Shown here: positions 16,859 through 24,963 of the stretch, in pieces | How the letters are laid out: the number at the start of each line of letters is the position of its first letter | Numbering within the stretch: the first letter of the stretch is position 1 | Program-made: the position numbers and the translations under genes | Notes under the pieces: generated by a model | The model's input: only the letters and a program-made list of their open reading frames with translations | Database searches by the model: none | What the model was told of the DNA's origin: nothing | NCBI GenBank assembly: GCA_030452985.1 | Contig: JAKDLG010000035.1 | Coordinates: forward strand, 1-35,603 | Length of the DNA stretch: 35,603 nucleotides | DNA from: Humibacillus sp. | Lineage (GTDB): Bacteria > Actinomycetota > Actinomycetes > Actinomycetales > Dermatophilaceae | Direction of reading: 5' to 3'

Positions 16859-18358
16859 ATGAGCACGCCCACGCGCATCACCCACCTCATCGGCGGCCAG
16901 CCGTGGACCGGAACGGCCGAGCGCACCTCTCCGGTGTTCAACCCGGCCACCGGCGAACAGACCGGTGTGCTCGACCTGGCGACCACCGAGCTCGTCGGTG
17001 AGGTCGTCGCGAACGGCAAGGCGGCGTGGGAGGGCTGGGCCGAGACGTCGCTGGCCAAACGTGCTCACGTGCTCTTCGCGTTCCGGCAACTGCTCGACGA
17101 GCGCAAGAACGAGATCGGCGCCCTCATCACCGCCGAGCACGGCAAGGTGCTCTCGGATGCCGTCGGTGAGGTGACCCGTGGGCTGGAGGTGGCCGAGTTC
17201 GCCTGCGGTATACCCCACCTGATGAAGGGGGGCTTCACCGAGAACGCGTCGACGAACGTCGATGTCTACTCGATCCGCCAGCCGCTCGGCGTGGTGACCG
17301 TGATCTCACCGTTCAACTTCCCGGCCATGGTGCCGATGTGGTTCATCCCGATCGCCATCGCGTGCGGCAACGCCGTCGTGCTCAAGCCGTCGGAGAAGGA
17401 CCCTTCGGCCGCCATCGCGATCGCAGCCCTCTGGAAGGAGGCCGGTTTGCCCGACGGCATCATGAACGTCGTCAACGGCGACAAGGAGGCAGTCGACGCG
17501 CTGCTGGCTCACCCCGACGTGAAGGCGGTCAGCTTCGTCGGGTCGACGCCGATCGCGCAGTACGTCTACGAGACAGGCACGTCGAACGGCAAGCGGGTGC
17601 AGGCGCTCGGTGGCGCGAAGAACCACATGCTCGTGCTGCCCGATGCCGACCTCGACCTCGCCGCCGACGCGGCCGTCAACGCCGGGTTCGGTTCGGCGGG
17701 GGAGCGGTGCATGGCGATCTCTGCGCTCGTGGCCGTGGAGCCGATCGCCGACGAGCTGATCTCGAAGATCAGAGACCGGATGGGCAAGCTCGTGACCGGT
17801 GACGGCACCCAGGGCCCCGACATGGGGCCTCTCGTGACGGCCGCCCACCGCGACAAGGTCGCCGGCTACGTCGCCGCAGGTGTCGATGAGGGCGCGACCC
17901 TGGTCGTTGACGGCCGCGACCAGGGCTTCGAGGGTGGCGACGGCGGCTTCTTCGTCGGGCCGACCCTGTTCGACAACGTGTCGCGCGGCATGTCGATCTA
18001 CGCCGACGAGATCTTCGGCCCGGTGCTGTCGGTGGTGCGGGTCGACAGCTACGACGAAGGCCTCAAGATGATCAATGCGAACCCCTACGGCAATGGCACC
18101 GCGATCTTCACCAATGACGGTGGCGCCGCCCGGCGCTTCCAGCGGGAGGTCGAGGTGGGCATGGTCGGGGTCAACGTGCCGATCCCGGTGCCGGTCTCGT
18201 ACTACTCCTTCGGCGGCTGGAAGAACTCGCTGTTCGGTGACACCCACGCCCACGGCATCGAAGGCGTGCACTTCTTCACCAGGGGCAAGGTCGTCACGTC
18301 GCGCTGGCTCGACCCGAGCCACGGCGGCCTCAACCTCGGCTTCCCGCAGAACACGTAG
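16859..18358 (+). CDS. mmsA: (Methyl)malonate-semialdehyde dehydrogenase, CoA-acylating (MmsA/IolA)
   Basis: This NAD- and CoA-dependent aldehyde dehydrogenase of 499 aa turns malonate semialdehyde into acetyl-CoA and CO2, the last step of inositol breakdown. It can also act on methylmalonate semialdehyde in valine breakdown. The catalytic Cys284 lies in GSAGERCMA. The sequence ALGGAKNH has Asn where ordinary ALDHs have the general-base Glu, a hallmark of the CoA-dependent MMSDH group. ATG 16859 follows AAGGAACTCCT. It is the only mmsA in the window, so both clusters would depend on it. Hairpins lie on both sides, suggesting it can be expressed partly on its own. Confidence 0.96.
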   Translation: MSTPTRITHLIGGQPWTGTAERTSPVFNPATGEQTGVLDLATTELVGEVVANGKAAWEGWAETSLAKRAHVLFAFRQLLDERKNEIGALITAEHGKVLSDAVGEVTRGLEVAEFACGIPHLMKGGFTENASTNVDVYSIRQPLGVVTVISPFNFPAMVPMWFIPIAIACGNAVVLKPSEKDPSAAIAIAALWKEAGLPDGIMNVVNGDKEAVDALLAHPDVKAVSFVGSTPIAQYVYETGTSNGKRVQALGGAKNHMLVLPDADLDLAADAAVNAGFGSAGERCMAISALVAVEPIADELISKIRDRMGKLVTGDGTQGPDMGPLVTAAHRDKVAGYVAAGVDEGATLVVDGRDQGFEGGDGGFFVGPTLFDNVSRGMSIYADEIFGPVLSVVRVDSYDEGLKMINANPYGNGTAIFTNDGGAARRFQREVEVGMVGVNVPIPVPVSYYSFGGWKNSLFGDTHAHGIEGVHFFTRGKVVTSRWLDPSHGGLNLGFPQNT

Positions 18359-18385
18359 GGCGCGGGCGCGAGAGACCGCCGCGCC
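18359..18385 (+). terminator. Hairpin directly after mmsA
   Basis: GGCGCGG (18359-18365) begins at the base after the mmsA stop and pairs with CCGCGCC (18379-18385) over a 13-base loop. There is no T-run. It may be a weak terminator or an RNA-processing hairpin before the two dehydrogenase genes. Confidence 0.45.
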
Positions 18386-18430
18386 GAAACCAACTGCCCC
18401 TGAGCATGATCGACCCGTGAAGGACATGTC

Positions 18431-19462
18431 GTGGTGTTTCCCGTAGTGCTCCCGTCGCCGCGCACTCCCGACTCGAGAGACGCCCCGCCACTGCGGTGGG
18501 GCGTGCTGGGCACCGGGTGGATCGCGCAGCGCTTCGTCGCGTCTCTGCTCGAGTTCACCCGGCAGGAGGTGGCCGCGGTGGGCTCGCGGTCGCTCGAGTC
18601 GGCTTCCGCGTTCGCGGCGGCGGCGGGCGTCCCGGAGGCACGAGCCTACGGCTCGTACGACGAGCTCGTCGCCGACGATGACCTGGATGTCGTCTACGTG
18701 GCCACGCCGCATCACCTCCACCTGCCGCACACGCTCCTGGCCCTGGAGGCTGGTCGCAACGTCTTCGTCGAGAAGCCGATCGGTCTCGACGGCGACGAGG
18801 TGGCTCGAATGGAGGCGGTCGCCCTCGAACACGGGCTCTTTCTCAGAGAAGCCCTGTGGTCGCAGTACCTTCCGAAGTTCGACGTCATCCGGCAGCTGCT
18901 CGACGACGGAGCTCTCGGAGAGGTGCACTCGGTGCAGGCCGACCTCGGTGAGTACTTTCCGCCCGATCACCGCATCATGCGCGCCGACCTGGCCGGTGGC
19001 CCCCGGTACGACCTGCTCACCTACGCGCTGTGGTTCGCGCACTGGGTCTTCGGGCCGTCGGATGCCGTTGTCGAAACCCATGAGGTCGTGACGCGGGCAC
19101 CGGTCAACGTGAGCCCGAGCGGAGTCGAGGGGCAGATCAGCGTGTCACAGCGCACGGCATCCGGCGGCGTGGCGTCGCTGTTCGCGACCGTGCTGGGCGA
19201 GACCCCCACGACGGCGACCGTGGTCGGCTCGGAGGCGACCCTGAGCATCGACGGGCCGTTTTACCAACCGGGGGGCTTCACCCTGCGCTCGCGCGACGGC
19301 CGCGAGCTGCGCCACGACGAGCCGCGAATCGCCCACCGCGGCCTGCACTTCGAGGCGGCCGCGGTCGCACGCGACCTGTCGGGGCTGCAGACCGTAATGA
19401 CCCCGACCCACAACGGTCGGGTCGGTATTGACCGCGAACCTCACGAAGGAGTGACCTCATGA
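18431..19462 (+). CDS. Gfo/Idh/MocA oxidoreductase, dihydrodiol-dehydrogenase-like
   Basis: This NAD(P)-dependent oxidoreductase has 343 aa. The Rossmann motif is [12 protein letters not shown] (27-32 GTGWIA) after a 20-residue leader, and the catalytic lysine is Lys115 in EKP. Where IolG has Asp-x3-His, this protein has Asp194 and Tyr198 ([12 protein letters not shown]), as in the dimeric dihydrodiol dehydrogenase and D-xylose dehydrogenase branch. The substrate is therefore probably not inositol itself. The GTG start at 18431 follows GAAGGAC. It overlaps the following iolG as ATGA, so the two are co-translated and may act on related compounds, perhaps interconverting inositol isomers. That pairing is inference. 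Confidence 0.85.
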   Translation: MVFPVVLPSPRTPDSRDAPPLRWGVLGTGWIAQRFVASLLEFTRQEVAAVGSRSLESASAFAAAAGVPEARAYGSYDELVADDDLDVVYVATPHHLHLPHTLLALEAGRNVFVEKPIGLDGDEVARMEAVALEHGLFLREALWSQYLPKFDVIRQLLDDGALGEVHSVQADLGEYFPPDHRIMRADLAGGPRYDLLTYALWFAHWVFGPSDAVVETHEVVTRAPVNVSPSGVEGQISVSQRTASGGVASLFATVLGETPTTATVVGSEATLSIDGPFYQPGGFTLRSRDGRELRHDEPRIAHRGLHFEAAAVARDLSGLQTVMTPTHNGRVGIDREPHEGVTS

Positions 19463-20463
19463 CCGTGCGTATCGGCATGATCGGACCCGGTGGCATGGGC
19501 CAGGCCCATATCGCCCGCATCCACAGCGTCATCGCTGGCGGCCACGTCGTCGCCGTCTCGGACGTTGACGAGGCGCGGGCCAACGAGGTCGCCGCCCGCA
19601 TCGACGCAACCGTGCACCCTGGCTCCGCCGGGCTCATCGGCGACGACGACGTGGATGCCGTCATGGTCTGCAGCTACGGCCCGGCCCACGAGGTCGACGT
19701 GCTCGCCTGCATCGCCGCCGGCAAGCCGGTGTTGTGCGAGAAGCCCCTGACGCCGACGGCGGCCGCTGCTCTGCGGATCATGGAGGCGGAGCAGGCCGGC
19801 GGGCGCCGCTTGGTCACCGTCGGGTTCATGCGGCGGTTCGACCGCAGCTACCGCGAGATGAAGGCGCTGCTCGACTCGGGCGACCTGGGCGAGACGTTGA
19901 TGGTGCACTGTGCGCACCGCAACCCGACGGTGCCCGAGAACTACACCTGGGACATGGCCATCAACGACACCGCGATCCACGAGATCGACACGATGCGCTG
20001 GCTGCTCGGTGAGGAGTTCGTCACGGCCCGGGTCGACAAGCCGAAGAAGACCTCGCTACGGGCCACCCACCTGCAGGACCCGCTCGTGCTCGTGCTCGAG
20101 ACCGAGTCGGGGGTGCGCGTCGACGATGAGATCTTCGTCAACTGCCAGTTCGGCTACGACATCCGCTGCGAGGCGGTCGCCGAGAGGGGCACGGTGAGTC
20201 TGGCCGACCAGAACGCGGTCGTCGTTCGTGACGGGGCCGGTCACCGCAACACGATTGCCCGCGACCACAACGACCGCTTCGGGGGCGCCTTCGTCACGGA
20301 GGTGCAGGAGTGGATCAACGCGGTCGCGGCCGGCCGGCACACCGGCTCGACGGCGTGGGACGGCTACGCTGCCGCCAGCGTCTGCGACGCCGGGGTCAAG
20401 GCGCTGACCGACAGCGGTGTGGTGCAGGTCGAGATGATCGCCAAACCCGCCTTCTACGCGTGA
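19459..20463 (+). CDS. iolG: Inositol 2-dehydrogenase (IolG)
   Basis: This 334-aa NAD-dependent dehydrogenase oxidises myo-inositol to 2-keto-myo-inositol (scyllo-inosose). The Rossmann start is [15 protein letters not shown]. The triad is Lys95 in EKP, Asp170 and His174 in NDTAIHEID. The motif [14 protein letters not shown] is typical of IolG proteins. Its ATG overlaps the previous stop by four bases. It is the last gene of cluster 1 and is followed by a strong terminator. Of the Gfo/Idh proteins encoded in the window this is the most typical IolG. Confidence 0.93.
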   Translation: MTVRIGMIGPGGMGQAHIARIHSVIAGGHVVAVSDVDEARANEVAARIDATVHPGSAGLIGDDDVDAVMVCSYGPAHEVDVLACIAAGKPVLCEKPLTPTAAAALRIMEAEQAGGRRLVTVGFMRRFDRSYREMKALLDSGDLGETLMVHCAHRNPTVPENYTWDMAINDTAIHEIDTMRWLLGEEFVTARVDKPKKTSLRATHLQDPLVLVLETESGVRVDDEIFVNCQFGYDIRCEAVAERGTVSLADQNAVVVRDGAGHRNTIARDHNDRFGGAFVTEVQEWINAVAAGRHTGSTAWDGYAAASVCDAGVKALTDSGVVQVEMIAKPAFYA

Positions 20464-20482
20464 ACCGCTCGATGGTTGACGA

Positions 20483-20529
20483 GGTCGGGGAGGAACGTCG
20501 ACACCCGGTGCCGGAAATCCTCCCCGACC
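20483..20529. terminator. Bidirectional terminator at the end of cluster 1
   Basis: GGTCGGGGAGGA (20483-20494) pairs perfectly over 12 bp with TCCTCCCCGACC (20518-20529), with a 23-base loop that itself contains short G/C pairings. It lies between the convergent iolG and dioxygenase genes. Confidence 0.8.
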
Positions 20530-20553
20530 CACGGTCAGACCGCCGAGGCGGAG

Positions 20554-21741
20554 TCAGTGGCTGAGGCGTCGCTCGTCGCTGTCGGTCAGGCGAGCACGGA
20601 GCTCGCTGACCGGCATCCTGGACCTGGCGGCGCTCGCCACGGTCTCTGCCTGCGTGACCGGTGACATCCCATCGATCGGCTGGTCAGCGTCGAGGTTGGT
20701 CGGGAACGCGTAGCCCTCGGCGCTGGCCGCGATCACGTTGTCGACACCCCGTGCGGGCAGGCCACCATCCAGCGCCGTCAGCAGGGCTGGATAGATGGCC
20801 AACACGGTGCGAGCCCGGTCGACGGTCTCCATCGACCGGCCGAAGGCCGAGCTCACCTGCAACAGGTTGGCCATCCGCTTGACGTCGCTGGTGTGGTTGG
20901 TGCCGGCCGCGTGGAGCAGCGCCGGGTTGAAGAACACCGCGTCACCCGCCGCCAGCGGCAGCTGCACGTGATTCGCAACGAAGTACTCCTGGAACTGCGG
21001 CAGCTGGTAGGCGACGTAGCCGTGCCGGTACTTCTGGCTGTGGGGCAGATAGAGAGTGGGGCCGGACTCGACCGGCATGTCGACGTGGGCCACGGCGCCC
21101 TGCAGAGTCAGGGCGGACGTGAGGGCGTGCACGTGCGCCGGGTAGTCGGCGCACCTCTTCGCAGACTGGAAGCCGAGGTGGTAGTCCCGGTGCACCGTCT
21201 GGCCGGCGCCGCCGGGGTTGACGACGTTGAGCTGGGACGTGAGCTGGTAGCCCGGGCCGAGCCAGGCCTGCGACGCCAAAGCGATGAGGTCGTTGGCGTA
21301 GTAGTCGACGAACGCCTCGGGGTCGGCCACGGCGAGCTTCTCCAGGGCGTTCCAGATGCGGTCGTTTGCGCCGGGCTTGGCGAAGTGGTCACCGGCGCCG
21401 GTGCCGCTGGCGCGTTGTTCCTCGATCATCCGGTAGAACGCCGCCGTGGTGCGGTCGAGCACGTCGCGATTCTCGAACGCTCCCGTGAACACGACGATCC
21501 CCGGCCCTGTGGACAAGGCTCGGGCCAGCTCGGCCTGCACCGCCCGTCGGCCGACAGGGTCGGCGATCACCGGCCGCAACGAGGCCGATTCGTAGACCAG
21601 CACCTGCTGCTCGACCGTCGATGCGTGCGGGTAGTCGGCCAACGTCGTTCGCTGTTCCAGCACGTCGAGCAGGTCGTCGAGGCGGGCGTCGGTCGGGCTG
21701 ATCCAGTTGCTGGATACCGTTCGGCTGGGGGTGGTGGTCAT
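20554..21741 (-). CDS. Phytanoyl-CoA dioxygenase (PhyH) family Fe(II)/2-oxoglutarate oxygenase
   Basis: This is a non-heme iron oxygenase of 395 aa. The facial triad is visible: His184-x-Asp186 (QTVHRDYHLGF) and His277 (FNPALLHAAGTNH), with Arg289 twelve residues further on as the likely 2-oxoglutarate anchor. ATG 21741 follows GAGGAGGG. Family members hydroxylate many small molecules, so the substrate is open. The gene diverges from a LacI regulator with a palindromic operator between them and lies between two inositol clusters. Oxidative removal of a methyl group from an O-methyl inositol, or hydroxylation of a cyclitol, are possible roles, but these are guesses. Confidence 0.88.
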   Translation of the reverse strand: MTTTPSRTVSSNWISPTDARLDDLLDVLEQRTTLADYPHASTVEQQVLVYESASLRPVIADPVGRRAVQAELARALSTGPGIVVFTGAFENRDVLDRTTAAFYRMIEEQRASGTGAGDHFAKPGANDRIWNALEKLAVADPEAFVDYYANDLIALASQAWLGPGYQLTSQLNVVNPGGAGQTVHRDYHLGFQSAKRCADYPAHVHALTSALTLQGAVAHVDMPVESGPTLYLPHSQKYRHGYVAYQLPQFQEYFVANHVQLPLAAGDAVFFNPALLHAAGTNHTSDVKRMANLLQVSSAFGRSMETVDRARTVLAIYPALLTALDGGLPARGVDNVIAASAEGYAFPTNLDADQPIDGMSPVTQAETVASAARSRMPVSELRARLTDSDERRLSH

Positions 21742-21789
21742 GGTGCCCTCCTCGGGCCTCGGCGTGGTCGGGATGCCGCTCACGCAATG

Positions 21790-21807
21790 ATGCTGAAACT
21801 TCAGCAT
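21790..21807. promoter_or_regulatory. Palindromic LacI-type operator candidate
   Basis: ATGCTGAA (21790-21797), AC, TTCAGCAT (21800-21807) form a perfect inverted repeat of 18 bases. It lies 48 bases upstream of the dioxygenase ATG and 95 bases upstream of the divergent LacI start. A related site with the same TGCTG/CAGCA ends precedes the iolE-like gene at 23033-23050. Confidence 0.7.
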
Positions 21808-21837
21808 GCCCCGCCCCAGCTGGCCCGACGAGATGGA

Positions 21838-21857
21838 AACCCCTCAGTAACCCCTCA
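21838..21857 (+). repeat. Direct repeat AACCCCTCA x2
   Basis: AACCCCTCA occurs at 21838-21846 and again at 21849-21857, an 11-base period or one helical turn. It lies in the LacI promoter region, 34 bases upstream of the -10 box. It could be an activator site or chance. Confidence 0.4.
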
Positions 21858-21890
21858 TCGACGTCTCGACGGTGACCCCGCCCTGCCCGG

Positions 21891-21896
21891 TACCGT
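21891..21896 (+). promoter_or_regulatory. -10 box for the leaderless LacI gene
   Basis: TACCGT is followed by GGAGAC and GTG at 21903. The 6-base spacing fits the leaderless layout. GGAG might also be read as a very close ribosome-binding site, but it is too near the GTG to be normal. Confidence 0.45.
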
Positions 21897-21902
21897 GGAG
21901 AC

Positions 21903-22955
21903 GTGACGCGACGGGCCGAGCGACCGCACCGGGTGCTCGACATCGCCGAGCAGTCCGGACTGTCGGAGGCGACCGTCGACCGGGTGCTGCACGACCGGGC
22001 GGGGGCGAGCCCGCGCGCGAGGCGCGCGGTCGAGCAGGCGATGACAGACCTCGACCGACAGCAGTCCCAGTTGCGGCACGGCACACAGACGCTGCTCGTC
22101 GACGTGGTCAGCCAGGCTCCGGCCCGGTTCAGCACCGCCGTTCGAGTAGCGCTGGAGGCCGAGCTGTCGTCGGTTCGCCCGGCCGTCGCTCGGGCCCGGT
22201 TCCACCTGCGTGAGAGCGCGGACGTCGCTGCTGTCGTGGAGGTGTTGGATGGGCTTGGCCGGAGGGGCCGAGTGCCGCGTGGCGTCCTGCTCAAGGCGCC
22301 CGACGATCCCTTGGTCGCTCAGGCCATCCGACGTCTGAGCCACCGTGGAGTCCCGGTCGTCACTCTCGTGACCGACATCCGCGACAGCAGCCGCGTCGCC
22401 TACGTTGGGCTCGACAACGCGGCTGCCGGCCGCGCGGCGGCCTACCTGGCCTCGCGATGCCTGGGCGGCCACGACGGGGACCTACTTGTGGCCCTCAGCC
22501 GAGGGGCATTCTTCGGCGAGAGCGAGCGCGCCGCAGCGTGTGTCGAGACCTTCGCGCGGCTCGAACCGCAGCGGAGCACCTGCCTGGTGAACGACGGGGA
22601 CGGGCTCGACGAGACGACGCGCCGGGTGGTCGTCGACGCTCTCGAACGGCACCGGAGCATCATCGGCGTCTATTCGATCGGAGGCGGGAACCGCTCGATC
22701 GCACAGGCGTTCGCCGACGTGGGGCGACCGTGTCAGGTGTTCCTCGCTCACGACCTCGACGACGAGAATCTTCAGTTGCTCAGGTCGGGTGCCCTGACGG
22801 CGGTGCTGCACCACGACCTGCAGGCCGACATGCGGCACGCGCTTCGGCAGCTGATGCGTGCTCATCGGATGCTCCCTGGCGCCCCCATATCGAAGCGTGC
22901 CAACGTCGAGGTCATCACCCCCTTCAACGAACCGATCCGCCTGACACCGCTGTGA
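21903..22955 (+). CDS. LacI-family transcriptional regulator A
   Basis: This 350-aa regulator has an N-terminal LacI-type helix-turn-helix (VLDIAEQSGLSEATVDRVLH, about residues 11-30) and a periplasmic-binding-protein-like effector domain from about 60 to the end. Its hinge region (DRQQSQLRHG) lacks the classical hinge-helix motif of LacI proteins (residues of the type seen as RPNxxAxxL), so it belongs to the divergent branch that resembles sugar-importer binding proteins. It diverges from the dioxygenase gene and lies directly upstream of the iolE-like operon. The two TGCTG...CAGCA palindromes flanking it (21790 and 23033) make it the likely regulator of both. The effector is probably an inositol or a derivative. 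Confidence 0.88.
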   Translation: MTRRAERPHRVLDIAEQSGLSEATVDRVLHDRAGASPRARRAVEQAMTDLDRQQSQLRHGTQTLLVDVVSQAPARFSTAVRVALEAELSSVRPAVARARFHLRESADVAAVVEVLDGLGRRGRVPRGVLLKAPDDPLVAQAIRRLSHRGVPVVTLVTDIRDSSRVAYVGLDNAAAGRAAAYLASRCLGGHDGDLLVALSRGAFFGESERAAACVETFARLEPQRSTCLVNDGDGLDETTRRVVVDALERHRSIIGVYSIGGGNRSIAQAFADVGRPCQVFLAHDLDDENLQLLRSGALTAVLHHDLQADMRHALRQLMRAHRMLPGAPISKRANVEVITPFNEPIRLTPL

Positions 22956-23032
22956 CGCAAGCGCCCTCCCTGCCGACAAGATCAGAACCAGAGGTGCAGT
23001 CCTTGCCTGGCCACGATCGGGTATGCCATGCT

Positions 23033-23050
23033 TGCTGGACCGTTCCAGCA
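23033..23050 (+). promoter_or_regulatory. Palindromic operator before the iolE-like operon
   Basis: TGCTGGA (23033-23039), CCGT, TCCAGCA (23044-23050) is a perfect 7-bp inverted repeat ending two bases before the AGGAG of the next gene. A repressor bound here would cover the transcription start or early leader. The ends match those of the palindrome at 21790, but the spacing between them is 8 rather than 6 bases. Confidence 0.62.
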
Positions 23051-23062
23051 CAGGAGTTTCGT

Positions 23063-23965
23063 ATGGCTTTCGTCGACCGCATCGCCTCCGCCCCCATCTC
23101 GTGGGGAATCTGCGAGGTGCCCGGGTGGGGGCGCATGCTCCCCACCGACCGGGTTCTGAACGAGATGACCGGCCTCGGCATCTCGGCCACCGAGTACGGC
23201 GCCCCGGGCTTCCTCCCGACCGAGCCCGAAGCCATCCGCGGCGTGCTCGACGGGCACGGGATGTCGCTCGTCGGGGGTTTCACCCCGCTCGTGCTGCACG
23301 ACCCTTCGCGTCGTGACGACGTGTTGGCCCACACCCGCAGGGTGGCCGAGCTCTTCAGCCGGTCCGGGGCCACGACCTTCGTGTCCTGCCCCGTCATGGA
23401 CGACGACTGGTCGGTGCCGCGCCCGCTCGACCGCGAGGAGCACGCGCACCTCGTGCGGATGCTCGCCGCGGTCGACACCATCTGCGACGACCACGGTCTT
23501 CGCCAGGTGCTGCATCCGCACGTGCAGACGGTGGTGGAGACCGCGCCAGACGTCGAGCGGGTGCTGGAGGAGTGCGACGTCAGCTGGTGCCTCGACACCG
23601 GGCACCTCGCCATCGGCGGCACTGACCCCGTCGACTTCGCGCGTCGCGCCGCCGACCGGGTCGGCCACGTCCACCTCAAGGACGTGCGGATGGATCTCGT
23701 GCCGACCCTCCTCGACCGCTCGACCTCGATCATGCAGGGCGTACAGGCCGGGCTGTTCCCACCCCTGGGACACGGTGACCTCGCGCTCGGCGACGTCGTG
23801 CTCACCCTGGAGCGGGCCGGCTACCAGGGCTGGTACGTCATCGAGCAGGACACTGCCATCACGGGTGAGCTGCCCGGCGTCGGCGAGGGCCCGGTCACCG
23901 GTGTCGGGGAGTCGATGCGCTATCTCCGCGAGGTCGTCGCCCCCCTGCTGGAGCAGGACGCATGA
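23063..23965 (+). CDS. iolE: Inosose dehydratase-like sugar isomerase (IolE family)
   Basis: This TIM-barrel metalloenzyme of the AP_endonuc_2 / sugar-phosphate isomerase fold, 300 aa, is the size of IolE, which dehydrates 2-keto-myo-inositol. The start MAFVDRIASAPISWGICE, an ISWG-type opening, is seen in IolE proteins. Later motifs with metal ligands are LHPHVQTVVE, CLDTGHLAIGG and GHVHLKDV, ending with VIEQDTA. ATG 23063 follows AGGAG. It is the first gene of cluster 2 and overlaps iolC2 as ATGA. IolI-like isomerase activity cannot be excluded from the sequence. It is the only iolE candidate in the window, so cluster 1 may depend on it. Confidence 0.85.
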   Translation: MAFVDRIASAPISWGICEVPGWGRMLPTDRVLNEMTGLGISATEYGAPGFLPTEPEAIRGVLDGHGMSLVGGFTPLVLHDPSRRDDVLAHTRRVAELFSRSGATTFVSCPVMDDDWSVPRPLDREEHAHLVRMLAAVDTICDDHGLRQVLHPHVQTVVETAPDVERVLEECDVSWCLDTGHLAIGGTDPVDFARRAADRVGHVHLKDVRMDLVPTLLDRSTSIMQGVQAGLFPPLGHGDLALGDVVLTLERAGYQGWYVIEQDTAITGELPGVGEGPVTGVGESMRYLREVVAPLLEQDA

Positions 23966-24963
23966 CCTCAGGTCCGCTCGATCTGCTGGCCCTCGGCCGG
24001 ATCAGTGTCGACCTCTTTGCCCAAGAGCCCCACGCCTCGTTCCTCGACCCCCAGACCTTCGTGAAGTCGATCGGCGGGAGCCCGACCAATGTCGCGGTCG
24101 CCGGTGCCCGTTTGGGACTGCGCTCGGCCGTCGTGACTGCCGTCGGTGACGACCCGCTCGGTGACTACGCGGTCGCGAAGCTCGCAACGTTCGGGGTGGA
24201 GACACGGTACGTCACCCGCCGGAAGGGGGGCCGCACCCCCGTGGCCCTTGTGGCCCTGGAGGACCCGGCCGAGCCGACCCTCGTCCTGCTGCGTGCAATC
24301 GACGCGCCCGACACCGCGGTCGAACCGGAGGCCGTAGACAACCAGACCCTCGACAACTGCCGGGTGTTGTGGATGAGCGGCAGCGCGCTCGCGGCCGGCG
24401 CCACGGCGCGCACCGCGATGAGCTGGCTGGAGCGGCGTGACCGTCGTCGGCACACCGTGCTCGACCTCGACCTGCGCCCGACCCTGTGGGCGGACCCGTC
24501 CGACGCGACCGCTGCCGCGACGAGCGCGATCGCGTTCTCGAGCGTCGTCGTCGGCAACCGGTCCGAGTGCGCGATGGCTCTCGGTACCGCCGACCCACAT
24601 GAGGCGGCGAACGACCTGCTGGGGCGGGGAGTGTCGATCGCCGTCGTCAAGATGGGCGCCGACGGGGTCCTCCTCGCGTCGGCGGACGAGCGAGTGGTGG
24701 TCGAACCGACCCGCGTTGACGTGCGCTGCGGGTCCGGAGCCGGCGACGCGTTCGGAGGGGCCCTCGCGGCCGGCCTCGTGCGCGACTGGCCGCTCGCCCG
24801 GATCGGGCAGGTCGCGAACGCCGCCGGCGCCCTGGTGTCCTCTCGACTCACCTGCGCGGACGCCATGCCGACCCTGCCCGAGCTCGAGGCGTTCCGGGCC
24901 AGCAAGGCCGGCGAGGCCGGGGCGGCCAGGACGCACGACGAGAAGGTGCCCGACCGTGGCTGA
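23962..24963 (+). CDS. iolC: 5-dehydro-2-deoxygluconokinase-like PfkB kinase (IolC), copy 2
   Basis: This PfkB-family kinase has 333 aa. The early motif is SIGGSPTNVAVAGARLG and the signature GAGDAFGG is at residues 259-266 with catalytic Asp262. The VLDLDLRPTLW stretch parallels VLDLDYRPMFW in copy 1, marking the IolC branch. The C-terminal 20 residues are hydrophilic and variable. ATG overlaps the iolE-like stop, and the aldolase GTG lies eight bases before its own stop. Retention of the kinase-aldolase pair in the same order as cluster 1 supports duplication of a functional module, or import of a second one. Confidence 0.9.
   Translation: MTSGPLDLLALGRISVDLFAQEPHASFLDPQTFVKSIGGSPTNVAVAGARLGLRSAVVTAVGDDPLGDYAVAKLATFGVETRYVTRRKGGRTPVALVALEDPAEPTLVLLRAIDAPDTAVEPEAVDNQTLDNCRVLWMSGSALAAGATARTAMSWLERRDRRRHTVLDLDLRPTLWADPSDATAAATSAIAFSSVVVGNRSECAMALGTADPHEAANDLLGRGVSIAVVKMGADGVLLASADERVVVEPTRVDVRCGSGAGDAFGGALAAGLVRDWPLARIGQVANAAGALVSSRLTCADAMPTLPELEAFRASKAGEAGAARTHDEKVPDRG

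Noticed and set aside
14596-17058. 820-codon open frame on the minus strand
   Set aside because: It is antisense to iolB, iolD and mmsA, has no recognisable domain and is rich in Arg, Gly, His and Asp, as expected when GC-rich coding DNA is read on the wrong strand.
17306-19081. 591-codon open frame opposite mmsA and the next gene
   Set aside because: The same shadow effect applies; MmsA motifs on the plus strand are unambiguous.
22457-23965. Long N-terminal extension of the iolE-like frame
   Set aside because: The extension lies inside the LacI A gene in another frame and is Arg-rich noise. AGGAG before ATG 23063 and the ISWG-type N-terminus settle the start.
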